Positions 21,316 through 31,230 of a stretch of 64,000 nucleotides of DNA are shown here, one piece after another. The notes beneath the pieces are model-generated. The model did no database searches. It had not been told where the DNA came from and saw nothing but the letters and a program-made list of their open reading frames with translations. Positions within the stretch are counted from its first letter, which is position 1; every line of letters starts with the position of its first letter. Position numbers and translations under genes: made by a program. Source of the DNA: Diphasiastrum complanatum (lineage: Eukaryota > Streptophyta > Lycopodiopsida > Lycopodiales > Lycopodiaceae); the NCBI GenBank assembly GCA_029204225.1, contig CM055102.1:43638476-43702475 (forward strand). The letters are read 5' to 3'.

Positions 21316-22030
21316 TGACAGCAACTAGCAATTAGATTCATCAAGCAGAATCACATTAGCTAGAAATTCTTCTTAATCAAACACAGAGAAGTAGTTTTTA
21401 TCGCAAGAAGCAAACAAGATAGAGCCTCAATCAATCCCATTATCTAAACACATAGCTCATTTAGAGTTGAAGGAGTTTTTGCTAAAAGTTATGTTTAACC
21501 GCTTCGGCTAATTCCTTGCGCACATTAGTCAAAATTATAATTTGCTGTTGTCGCCTAAAAATCTATGTTAGAGTAACTGAAATTCAGTATAACTTAAGAA
21601 ATGTGTGTGACGCAAACAGAACAGTATCACAATCAATCACAGATCATACAGAGTGTGTTCGCACAAATGATAAGAAGTAATTATGTGAGAGATAAGAGAA
21701 GGAAAGAATGTTCAAGCTTTAAGAACTTGCTCTTCGCTCTCTATTGATACTCAGCTCTGCGTAGAAATGCGTATGTACAATGGCACATAGTGCTATCCTT
21801 ATAGGAATGTTCTTCAGCCTCAATGTCGCTTACGAACCATCAAATGTCGGTTCTGAACTTCTATTGCGTCTCTTTAGTACGTCGCAACTTCTACTCAAAA
21901 TATGAATTTACAAGGTGCGAAATAGGCCTTTACATGTATGTAGGCACTATAGCACATTTTATATACATGGACATTGAAATTTTTTTACAATATATGACAA
22001 AATTGGATAATGTGAGTTCATAAGACTCCA
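21316..22030 (-). repeat. C2 5' LTR, 5' portion
   Basis: Reverse complement of the first part of the C1 LTR (8859 on), with two extra segments (about 21,475-21,590 and 21,790-21,875) absent from C1. The outer boundary is where TGGAGTC (minus strand) stops matching, at 22,030. Confidence 0.85.
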
Positions 22031-22744
22031 CCGCAGAATAAGAGTATTCGGGCAGCAACTGTGCTTTAATCACAATTGTTTGTTCTGCCCGGCAGGATAT
22101 TTGAAAATCACAAAAATTTGGCTGGGAAAGTTAAATACAATTTCCGTCCGTCAACCACTGTTACAGTTCGTCATAGATGGACACCATTCATTGGGACACA
22201 TAAACGTTGAAAGCATGCGAAGTCAGAAACAACATCTTAACAAAGGGCCCATTTTGAGTTCTAATATCTCCTAATGCTTTCAGTAGATGCTTGCTTATAA
22301 CTACAAGTATTAATAAGTTCATTTACCATATTGAAGAATCCATTGAGAGGCGACGGTCCTCTTCCATCCTTCTAGTGAGAAGAAAGTTCTTCTTCGTAAG
22401 TTTCATAGACATTTTGTCATTTCGTATGTGGACAAATGCTCAAACAAGTTTGTATTTGTTTGTAAGAAATTCTATTTGGAATCGTTATTAAATGAAGTCC
22501 ATTCTTCAGCAGAAACATACTGCTTGTTCTCTTTAAACTGTGAGTGTAATAAAATATCATCAAGATTTTTGTCATTCTTATAACTTTAATTGTTATCCAA
22601 ATCTTCCATTTCTTTGTGCTGCATGGAAATTTCATAAAGTTCCTAAAGACCTAGATTTATTGCAATAGCCTATAAAACTATGTTGACTGACCTTTCTAAG
22701 TGGCTAAGTAATTGCTTCAAAGCATTGCTTCCTTCTATTAATGA
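22031..22744. other. Unassigned spacer
   Basis: No recognised gene. Short open stretches exist on both strands but show no family motif. It could be the degraded 5' part of the Penelope-like element that follows. Confidence 0.4.
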
Positions 22745-23394
22745 GCTTTAGATAAACTTAAGGATGTAGATGTTCCTATTAGTTGTAGTTGGATTTTAAA
22801 TGATTCTGTAGGTATTATAGAAGCAATAAAGTTTTTGAACTCCTCTCGTACTTTAGAAGGAAAAAACCAACCTATGCTTCTTCAAATCAATAACTTCACA
22901 ACACTTTACACTAAAATCATTTTGGAAGTTTTGTGTTAATAAGCTAATTTGAAATGCTTTTAGCAATAAACTAATGGACACTTGATGCAAAGCTTTAAAA
23001 GTTGAAAAGAGTGCTTTGCATTTTAAGTTTTGTGGCTTAAGAACAAAAATCAAGATGTCAATTGGATAACTTGCATATTTCTCTAGGTGATTTGCTTTTT
23101 CAACAATTGATATGTATTCCCATGGGTACTAATTGTGTTGTTCATCGAGTTAACTTTTATCTTTTCTCTTATGAATTTGAATTTATACAAAGATTAGCTT
23201 TTTGTGGTACTAGTCTAATCTTATTGCATAGATTAACTCATGTTAGAAGATATATTGATGACTTATTTGTTTTTGATCTTTCTAATTTTGGTAATTTTCT
23301 ATATAAAGACCCTAAGGTTTTTGGTGGAGGAATCTATCCTGAAGACTCATGTGAACTTAATTGTACAACTAGTGATGATAAGTGCAATTTTTAA
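22745..23394 (+). pseudogene. Penelope-like element reverse transcriptase fragment
   Basis: The first part (22,745-22,940) reads SCSWILNDSVGIIEAIKFLN and NNFTTLYTKI, matching RT motif A of Penelope-like elements (usual form DFTTLYT.IPH). After a broken stretch, 23,062-23,394 reads LGDLLFQQLICIPMGTNCVV (motif B, IPMGTN), FYLFSYEFEFIQRL and RRYIDDLFVFDLSNFGNFLY (motif C, YIDD), then GGGIYPEDSCEL. The order and spacing of FTTLYT, IPMGTN and RYIDDL are diagnostic of Penelope RTs and unlike LTR or LINE RTs. The GIY-YIG endonuclease that usually follows is not seen: the sequence stops where element D's LTR starts. At least three stops or shifts make it a dead fragment. Confidence 0.85.
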
Positions 23395-23398
23395 GGGA

Positions 23399-24282
23399 TG
23401 TCTATAAGTTAGGCTAGGTCAAGTTTATTGGTTGATATTTTTGATGAAAGGATGCAACAAAATGTGAAGAAAAGGCAAAATCTAACTTGTTGCAATTTCA
23501 TGTACATATGTAAATCTCACATGTGTGGAGCATGTTCTCACGTGTGGAGGGTAGGCATAATCATCTTAGTTCCTTTATGTTGAGTTTGAATCCTTAAACT
23601 TGAGTTTTGGGGGTCCTATGCCGAAATAATACCCCTCGTACACATGTTTGTAAGTGATTAGGCCAAAAGTAGCTTTGACTTAGCCTGAAGAAGTGTAGGC
23701 CTTTGACATTTGGCATGATGATAGAGGGCTACTAACATGTCTTCTGATGTTGTAATGTTGTCCTGTGACCAATCACAAGAGAGAGATGCAAAATGGTCTA
23801 ATCAATGTAGGAGATGACAACTCAATGGACCAATCAAATTAGAGGTGCTATGTAAGAGATCCAATCATTTTACCTGCTTACTACTAGTACCTCTTGGATC
23901 TCAAACCACTATATAGAGCAGCTCTCTCTTTGTACATAAAATTAAGTTGAGAGTTAATGCAATTTTGGTTCTCATACATTTTTTGGTCTATTCTCGCTCT
24001 ACCCGAGTGTGTGCATATTTTCTCTCTCTACTTGAGAGCAACACGCTTGGTTTTGCCTCTCATAGTGAATTTTACTTAATTTTTTTCATGTTGATGTGAA
24101 AAACTAGCTTCTCCTTGGATGAACATAACTTTTGTTGTAGATGAGCTCTTGCCTTGATTCAAAGCTTGATAGATAGTCCTTGAAAATTCGATTTGATCTA
24201 TCATAGATGCATCTTGTGCAACCTCACATGCATGGAGGTCATTGTAGATCTTTGCGTGGTCCTTAAATCTCAATTTTTGACA
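23399..24282 (+). repeat. 5' LTR of element D (start inferred)
   Basis: The end is fixed by the primer-site-like TGGTATTAGACCC at 24,283 after TTTTTGACA. The start at TGTCTATAAG is inferred from the end of the Penelope reading and is uncertain. A TATA-like ACTATATAGAGC lies near 23,910. Confidence 0.55.
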
Positions 24283-24295
24283 TGGTATTAGACCC
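24283..24295 (+). other. Degenerate primer binding site, element D
   Basis: TGGTATTAGACCC, two changes from the TGGTATCAGAGCC of element B, both explicable as single-base decay. Confidence 0.65.
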
Positions 24296-24910
24296 TAGTT
24301 ACATGCATGCATGAAGTTTGATCTCCATGAAACAAGATTTTGAGTGAAAATTCTAGGTTTGAGAGTGCTCTTGCATCCCGATTGTCTTCAAGCTTCAAAT
24401 TGGCGAATGAGTGCCTGTTTTGAGTGATTTTTTGGATTATATGTGAGAATTTAATGTATAAAAATTACAAGCCACGTGTGAGTTGCATTTACTTTGAAAT
24501 TTTGTAGCAAAATCATTTTTGATCCATTTAGCCCAAGTAGACATTTGTTGGAAAGATCATCAAGTGTAGATTGAGAAGACCAAGCTCCAAGGGTTGTTGA
24601 TGCATAGGTAGGTGTGCCCACATGGTGTTTTTTGGATCTTTATGGTTTAATGTCCTTGATCTTGAGTGTTATGTCCAAAATTGAAAGGTTCTCTCAATTC
24701 TAGTCAAGTGACAAGGATCTAGGACATTGTTTGTAATCAAATCTTTTCAAATCCATTTCAGCTCTAAAGAATTAGAGTCATTGGTCTTTGTGGAGTCCAA
24801 TAGGGGTGATTGGATCTGAATTTGTTGTGATTTAGTGCAAATTTGTTGTGCTTTGAGTTTGGGGATCAAGGCAAGGCAATTTCCAATTGACTAGGTTTTG
24901 GTGTGATGTG

Positions 24911-25165
24911 ATTCCTATGTTTGTAATGTAGATCTTTGTAGATTTTTGATGTGTTAAAATCTAGTGTTTTTGGGGTCACAAAATCATTATTGGAGTCCTT
25001 TCACATATGTGTACGTTGTTTACAAGAAAAACTTTTGATTTGATTCTATAATTTGTGATAGAGATCTTGTGCAGATCTTTGATTTATTGAAGTCTAGGCT
25101 TTTGGGAATCACAAAAATCACTTTGTAGAGTCATTTCACAAGCTTGTACTTTGTGTACATTTTCA
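24911..25165 (+). repeat. Tandem duplication in element D leader
   Basis: Two diverged units about 133 bases apart (units starting near 24,911 and 25,044). Shared blocks include GATCTTTG.AGAT, TCACAAAA.ATCA.T and TCATTTCACA / TCCTTTCACA. It ends just before the gag ATG. Confidence 0.65.
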
Positions 25166-25176
25166 TTTTTCTCATC

Positions 25177-25566
25177 ATGGCATCAATAGGGAGGTGCCTA
25201 TTGGAGGCAAGTGAAAGGTTGAATTCCTCTAACTATTCTATTTGGAAGGTTAGGATGGAATCTATTTTGGTGCTTCAAGACATTATGGATATTGTGCTCG
25301 GAAATGAGGAGGAGCCTCAAGTGCCTCAAGAATCCATAATGTTCAAGAAGAGAGCAAGGTTGGCTCTCCATTGCATCAAATTGAATGTGTCCAATGAACT
25401 CTTGAGAGAAATTGGAGCATGTGTCTTTGCCAAGGAGGCTTGGGATACTTTGCAAGCTATTTATGAGTTTAGAAACAATTCTAGAATCCTCACTTTTAGA
25501 AACAAAATCCTTCAAAGTTTTCAAAAGAGTATAAAATTATGTAAAAGGGCCCAAAGTCTAAGTTAA
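25177..25566 (+). pseudogene. Copia Gag N-terminal half (element D)
   Basis: ATG 25,177 starts MASIGRCLLEASERLNSSNY, then SIWKVRMESILVLQDIMDIV, ALHCIKLNVSNELLREIGAC and AKEAWDTLQAIYEFRNNSR. It aligns with the B, E and G gags through about residue 125; the rest is foreign because the F LTR starts near 25,540. The Trp of SIWK is intact (TGG), unlike in B and G. Confidence 0.85.
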
Positions 25567-26607
25567 ATAAGTTTTGCTAAGTTCTAATTAGAAGTCAAAG
25601 TCAAGATGGTGGTAGGTGGGGTGTGCTTCTTTGTGCACTCTAGATTGTAATGTGTTTCTTTTGCTAAAAATGCACAAGCTAGTTTGGACCAATTTTGGTC
25701 ATATGACTTGTAATTGGTAAGATGGCCATGTTGTGGAATGTCACATGTCCTAAATAGCATAGGATGCTTTTCAAGAACTCTATTATTGGCCATCTTGTGG
25801 GATGTCACGTCCTAAATAGCATAGGACTCTATTCTTCATCCTACAGTTGGATGACATATTTGAAATAAGGCCAAAATGTGTCATGATGAGTTCAAAGAAG
25901 CCCTAAAGTGCTCAGATCCGAGCTACTTATGAGAAGATAGAATATTTTTGGAGCTCATTGGCAATCTCAAGCTACTCCACTATGTACATTGAGTTTTTGT
26001 GATCCAAATGCAACCAAATCAATTTCTACTTGTTTCTTAGCTTGAAGGCCGTACTATAGCCTATAGTACACACGTCAGGGCTTGGATTTCAATGTTGATC
26101 AATGCTTTTGATTGTTAATGCTTGTTGTTTGTCAAATTATCAATCTAGATCAACTTTTTTGTGTCTAATTTTTTGATAGATTGTTAAGCAAGCATCCAAC
26201 ACTCTTGTGGATCTTTTGTAGATCCATTCATGGTCCTAAAGTACAATACTTTTACATATATGTAATGGTTTCTCCATCAAAGTATCAGCAACTTGAAATT
26301 TGGCATTCCTTCTATCATTGTTATTGGTGATCTCTATGCTTGATATTTGCCATGCATTTGGTTCTTTGCATTTGTGGGATTGATTAGAGAGTTGAAGTAC
26401 TGTTCTCTGCCTGTGGCAAGCCGTACACTCACACGTGTGAAGGAAATTGCAAGAATTAGAGCCTTATAGTGGAGTTAAAACCAAGGAAAAGCTAGTAAAC
26501 ACTAAATTGGATGGTGTGTTTGGTATTGGATTTCAATTGGATCTATTCAAGATGCTTCCTCCATCATTTCACAAGTTTATTGGAGTCCTTTTGCTACAAT
26601 TTTAACA
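25540..26607 (+). repeat. LTR of Copia element F (start inferred)
   Basis: The end is precise: TTTTAACA followed by primer site TGGTATCAGAGC at 26,608. From about 25,927 the sequence matches the LTR remnant of element G (31,206 on). The start TGTAAAAGGG at 25,540 is inferred from where the D gag alignment breaks. It contains CACACGTGTG near 26,432. Confidence 0.65.
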
Positions 26608-27388
26608 TGGTATCAGAGCTTGATCATGAAATGATCTATATTGATGCAATTTGATTCACTAGCATCATAGACTTTGGACCAATTCAAGCATTGATTGATT
26701 CTTTATGATTATCTATGATTTGTATCTCCATTATTAATCAAATTAAGTTCTTGTAGGATCTGATCCAAAGGTGCTTAGGCTTCTAAAACAAGTTTCAAGT
26801 CATTTCTTATCTATAAAATCAAGTTAGCAAGTTTTGCTTGCTTCCTTACATTTGATTCAAAGCGAGTTTTGGAGACAATCTTGAGTAGCATTCAAGCATT
26901 GGAGAGGTAGAAGGATCAAACTTTTTGGAGCTGATTTGGGTCTTTCTCAGGTGTATGAGAGACCTTCTAAGAGTCATTTAGATTCAGTCCAAAGCATTTT
27001 TTACTTACTCATCATTAAGATCAATTTTTTGTCAAAATTGTGCTTTTTTTAGCTTGTGTTTAGAAGTAAATTGTTTTGATTCTCGCACAAAGGTTCTACT
27101 TGATTTTATAAGAGTGATTTAGAGTGGCATTTATGTGCATTTAGATCATCTTTTCTCAGGTTGATTGGATCTTTAAAAGCCTTGTGAAATTTAGATCAAG
27201 GAGTCGTCAATGGATAAATTTTCCACATCAGACAAGCTAGTTACTATTTGTATATTTTTCAATAGAATTGATTGAGTTCAAGATCAAGTAGCATCTTGTT
27301 GAGAATTCATTTGTTGATCATTCTCAGGTCCCTAGATAGTGGAATAGCTAGTACTTGCATCTCTTCTATTATGTATCCATTCTTAGAG
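26608..27388 (+). other. Element F primer site and leader
   Basis: TGGTATCAGAGC at 26,608-26,619, then about 770 bases of AT-rich leader without an open frame. It is interrupted at 27,389 by element E. No gag or pol of F is seen. Confidence 0.65.
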
Positions 27389-27868
27389 TGTGAAGAATTG
27401 CCAAAAATTGGCAAATCTAGCCTGATCAAAAACCATGTAGAATAGTGTAAATTGTGTACACAAGTGGGTCCCACACATGTGAGGCCATGATGCCACTTGG
27501 GAAACCCATCCTAATGTAGTTTAGGTCAAGTCAAGAGAGTTGGTCATGTCTATTTGGTGGTCATCCCTACTTTATAGGACCTACACTTAAGTTTAAGGTG
27601 AAAATTTGACCAACTAGCTACCTACCAAGCATAACTCTAGGAAATAGACTAGGGTTTAATTTTAGGTCAAGGAGAGTGAGTTAACTTCCTTATTACATGC
27701 TGGAAATCCACCTAACTTCAAGAAGGAAGTCGAATTTGGTATGTATTCCCCCTCTCCATAATGAGAAGATAGAAAATTTTTGGTGAGGAGATTTGATCCC
27801 AAACTTGGTAGGGGTCCAAATCCGTACTGTCCACATGTGTGGGCACCTCTGAACCTGCATTTTATGCA
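27389..27868 (+). repeat. 5' LTR of element E (3' end inferred)
   Basis: 27,389-27,783 matches 30,836-31,230 over the same 395 bases with few differences. The end at TTATGCA is inferred from the following TGGTATTCATTTGATCC, a decayed form of a TGGTATCAGAGC..TTGATC primer site. Confidence 0.65.
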
Positions 27869-28105
27869 TGGTATTCATTTGATCCAAAAAAATTCAATTT
27901 GTGAGCTGTTGGTGTAATTTTTGGTGGAGATCCTAGGATAATCTACCAAGATCATTTGCCATTGATTAGATTTGAATTTGTTTCATGGAATCTAATTAAT
28001 CTAGGCTGAGTTCAAGTCCTATTAAGGTTAAAAACAGGTCTTGAAAGTACACCAAGAAGGAAGAAAGAGATTAAGTCATTTTTTTGTCCAAAAATAGCCA
28101 AAATT

Positions 28106-28453
28106 GGCAAGATTTGATTGTAAGTAGATTTCACATCATCTTATCTTCATTCTGACTTTGTGAGGGAGTGCTAGAACTGAGATTATAAGTCCATTTGTTG
28201 GATTAGGAATCTAATTTGAGTGAAAAACTATAAGAGAGAGACCTTAGTGAGTTTCTAGAGACAATCAAATCCATTTCTTGGCAAGATTTGTTTGAAAGTA
28301 GTTTTCACTTCATCTTATCTTCATTCCAGCTTTGTGAGGGAGTGATAGAACTGTGATTATAAGTCCATTTGTTGGATTAGAAATAAAATTTGAGTAAAAC
28401 ACTGCAAGTGTGAGACCTTTGTGAGTTTCAAGTCAATCAAATCTATTTCTTGT
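28106..28453 (+). repeat. Tandem duplication (174 bp) in element E leader
   Basis: Two units starting GGCAAGATTTG at 28,106 and 28,280. They share long blocks such as CATCTTATCTTCATTC and TTATAAGTCCATTTGTTGGA. It ends just before the gag ATG at 28,474, like the duplication in element D. Confidence 0.9.
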
Positions 28454-28473
28454 TTGTAGAAGTCACTAGTAAG

Positions 28474-30319
28474 ATGGGATCTGCTGGAGCATACCTTCTA
28501 GAAGCTAGTGAGAGGTTGAATTCTACAGATTATGCTATTTGGAAGGTTAGAATAGAGTCACTCTTGGTGCTCCAAGACCTTTATGAGTTCTTGATTGAAG
28601 ATGAAGATGAACCTCTAGGTGCACAGGAGTTAGCTAGATACAAGAAGAGATCTAGGCTTGCACTTCACTGTGTGAAGATGAATGTGAGCAATGATTTGTT
28701 GAGAGAAGTATCAGCTTGTACTAATGCTAAAGAGGCTTGGGAGTCTTTAAAATCAATCTATGAGTCTAGCAACACTTCTAGAGTTCTTATGCTTAGAAAT
28801 CAAATTTTGCAAAGCACGAGGAGAAGTGAGGAGAGTGCACAGGATTATGTACTCAGAATCAAGTCTCTAAATAGGGAGTTGGCTTCCATTGGAGAGAAGA
28901 TTTATGATGAAGAGCTTGTACAAATTGTCCTTAATGGTCTAGGAGATGACTTTGCAAATTTGGTCCAAAGTTTTGCAAGACACTTTGCCAATTATAGAAA
29001 AATTTCACAGTGTATTAGTGGCTGAAGAGTGTAGGATGCTCCATGCAAAATCTAGGATGAGTTCCTTGTCGATGCAGAATGGTCATGAGAAAGCCAATTT
29101 CTCATTCAAGGGCAAAAAGAAGACCAATGGAAAGAAGAAGCATCCAAAGGAGGCCAAAGAAGAGGATGATGCATCAAGCTCAAAGGACAAGTCAAAGCAG
29201 AAATGCTTCTTTTGTGGAAGGAAGGGGCATCATGCATCTGAATGCTACAAGAGGCTAAGAGCACAAGTGGAGGAGGACAAACAAGGAAACCTTGCAAAGG
29301 AGGAGGAGGAGGAGGATGAAGTAGATGTATTCTTGATGGCATCTACATCCTCAAGCAATGGCAATTCAAGAGACAATTGGTGGATCGACAGTGGGGCTAG
29401 CTCTCACATGTCTTGTGAAAAGTACTTTTTCTCAACCTTACACTCTTTCAATGCTGCTAAAAAGTTTGTCTTTACTACAAATGATGAAGAGTGTAGGATA
29501 GACGGTGTTGGCACCATCTCTTTGTGTCTAGAATTCTCAAAATGCATGGATCTAAAAAATGTCCTTTATGTACCATCAATCACCAAGAATATGCTTAGTG
29601 TTGGTCTACTCTTAGAAAGTGGTTTGGATGTCCACTTTAAGCATGGTGTTTGCTTCATCTTGAAGAATGATATTTGCATTGCAAAGGGATTTAAACATGG
29701 AAGATTGTTTAAGTTGGAAGCTAGTGTTGCTTTTGAAAGAATGAGCTTGGCAAAGCTAGAGATCACTCAAGAGGAGATCTTGGCAAAGTGTGATCTTGCT
29801 TGCATGGAGGAGGAGCATCAAAAGGAGGAAGATCTTGAAGATCAGTCTCAAAGCATGATAGTTCCAAGGGAGTCCTCAATGACAATGGCCAAGTCATCAA
29901 ATTGCATGCAAATTGTCCATTCAAGTGTGCATCTTGCAAGGGTGGTGAGCATTGGAGAGTATACTATCTTTGAATACTTTTTAGAGAGTATTAGTAGAAG
30001 ACATGGAGTGACTTGTTGCTTATCTTTAAGATCTATGGTATTTAGTACTCTATATGACAAGACAATGAAATTAGATGCTTTCATATCTCCATTTGTTGTT
30101 GATAAAGCAATTTCATTGGATAACTATTTTTGTAATAGTTTGAATAGTGTCATAAAAGATGAAACATCATTTGTATTGGAAATCTTTGGATCCACATGCT
30201 TTGAGCATGATCATTCCAATGTAAGGACCAAAGATTATCCTATTTCAATGATAGGAATAATGGTAGTGTTTTGCTCTTCAAGTAGAGATTGTAGAATCTA
30301 CTTGTTTTCAGCGAAATAA
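28474..30319 (+). pseudogene. Copia Gag-protease-integrase remnant (element E)
   Basis: Gag starts at ATG 28,474 (MGSAGAYLLEASERLNSTDY) and runs intact to about 28,981, where a one-base shift moves coding to the next frame (LPIIEKFHSVLVAEE). That frame stays open to TAA 30,319. It holds a lysine-rich linker, zinc knuckle CFFCGRKGHHASEC, an acidic run (EEEEEDEVDVFLM), protease WWIDSGASSHM, and NVLYVPSITKNMLSVG. The integrase catalytic core is absent: no D-D-E triad is visible. Yet the distal integrase block (LEIFGSTCFEHDHSN, YPISMIGIMVVFCSSSRDCRIYLFS) persists. About 1.4 kb stays open although the enzyme is gone. Confidence 0.85.
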
Positions 30320-30337
30320 TTTGTCAATGGTGGAAAT

Positions 30338-30625
30338 GTGATCTTTCAAGAGTGGAAGATTTGTAAACTTGAAGAAGCACCTTTGGATCAACACCTTATT
30401 CAATTCATTGATGTTTTGGAGTCAAGTCAAGTAGAGGAGCAAGCTCAAGACCCGAGGACTCCAAGAAGAACCTTGAGTATCAAGATGGAGCCATCTAGGC
30501 TCAATCATATGGATCAAGCAAGGCAAGTTGTCTTTGGCAACATTATTTATGCACTTAATATTTTAATTGATGTATCTTCAAGTGCACAAAATGCCTTGGA
30601 ATCCATGGCTTGGCATGATGTTTAG
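30338..30625 (+). pseudogene. Integrase-to-RT linker remnant (element E)
   Basis: Continues past the stop at 30,319: VIFQEWKICKLEEAPLDQ corresponds to the VVFHED.. region of element B, then a linker (RTPRRTLSIKMEPSRLNHMD) and QNALESMAWHDV, the point where RT would begin. RT itself is deleted. From here to the polypurine tract there is no coding signal. Confidence 0.65.
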
Positions 30626-30835
30626 TTTTGAAGTGTGCTACATGTATATAGACACATTTATGGAACATCTTGTAAGGTATCCTCGAAGAGGTGGTGAAAG
30701 ATCCTTCATGGACATCATTATCTATTGGAGTCTCAAAAGTTCCTTGTTTGTAGCTGGATTTTTTAGACACTTCTAAAAGCTTTCATTCATCTATCAAGAG
30801 AGTTGTAAATAGATCAAGCTAAATTTGAGGAGGAG

Positions 30836-31230
30836 TGTGAAGAATTGCCAAAAATTGACAAATCTAGCTTGATCAAAAACCATGTAGAATAGTGTAAATT
30901 GTGTACACAAGTGGGTCCCACACATGTGAGGCCATGATGCCACTTGGGAAACCCATCCTAATGTAGTTTAGGTCAAGTCAAGAGAGTTGGTCATGTCTAT
31001 TTGGTGGTCATCCCTACTTTATAGGACCTACACTTAAGTTTAAGGTGAAAATTTGACCAACTAGCTACCTACCAAGCATAACTCTAGGAAATAGACTAGG
31101 GTTTAATTTTAGGTCAAGGAGAGTGAGTTAACTTCCTTATTACATGCTGGAAATCCACCTAACTTCAAGAAGGAAGTCGAATTTGGTATGTATTCCCCCT
31201 CTCCATAATGAGAAGATAGAAAATTTTTGG
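30836..31230 (+). repeat. Truncated 3' LTR of element E
   Basis: Begins TGTGAAGAATTGCC directly after ATTTGAGGAGGAG and matches the 5' LTR for 395 bases. At AAATTTTTGG it changes abruptly to the F/G-type LTR. Confidence 0.9.

Larger units (their letters stand above)
13297..22030 (-). mobile_element. Ty3/Gypsy element C2, split by element B
   Basis: Read on the minus strand: 5' LTR (22,030-21,316, then 15,156-14,854 beyond the B insertion), primer site (14,850-14,831), gag with three zinc knuckles (14,767 to about 13,900), then a basic gag/pro linker (to about 13,310), where it is truncated by element A. No protease, RT or integrase remains. The LTR is the same family as that of C1, in opposite orientation. 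Confidence 0.85.
23399..25539 (+). mobile_element. Ty1/Copia element D, 5' part only
   Basis: Inferred 5' LTR (23,399-24,282), degenerate primer site, leader with a tandem duplication, and the N-terminal half of gag. Pol and 3' LTR are missing; the F LTR begins inside gag. It is related to element B: the gag aligns and the LTR shares the CTCTCTCTAC(T/C)(T/C)GAG motif. Confidence 0.7.
27389..31230 (+). mobile_element. Ty1/Copia element E, lacking RT
   Basis: 5' LTR from TGTGAAGAATTGCC, leader, gag, zinc knuckle, protease, a degraded integrase tail, polypurine tract and the first 395 bp of the 3' LTR. No RT or RNase H is present between the integrase tail (about 30,380) and the polypurine tract (30,823-30,835). 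It resembles a non-autonomous, internally deleted derivative. Confidence 0.85.

Noticed and set aside
29106-29342. Proline-rich minus-strand ORF
   Set aside because: Antisense of the GAG/GAA-rich linker of element E; composition artefact.
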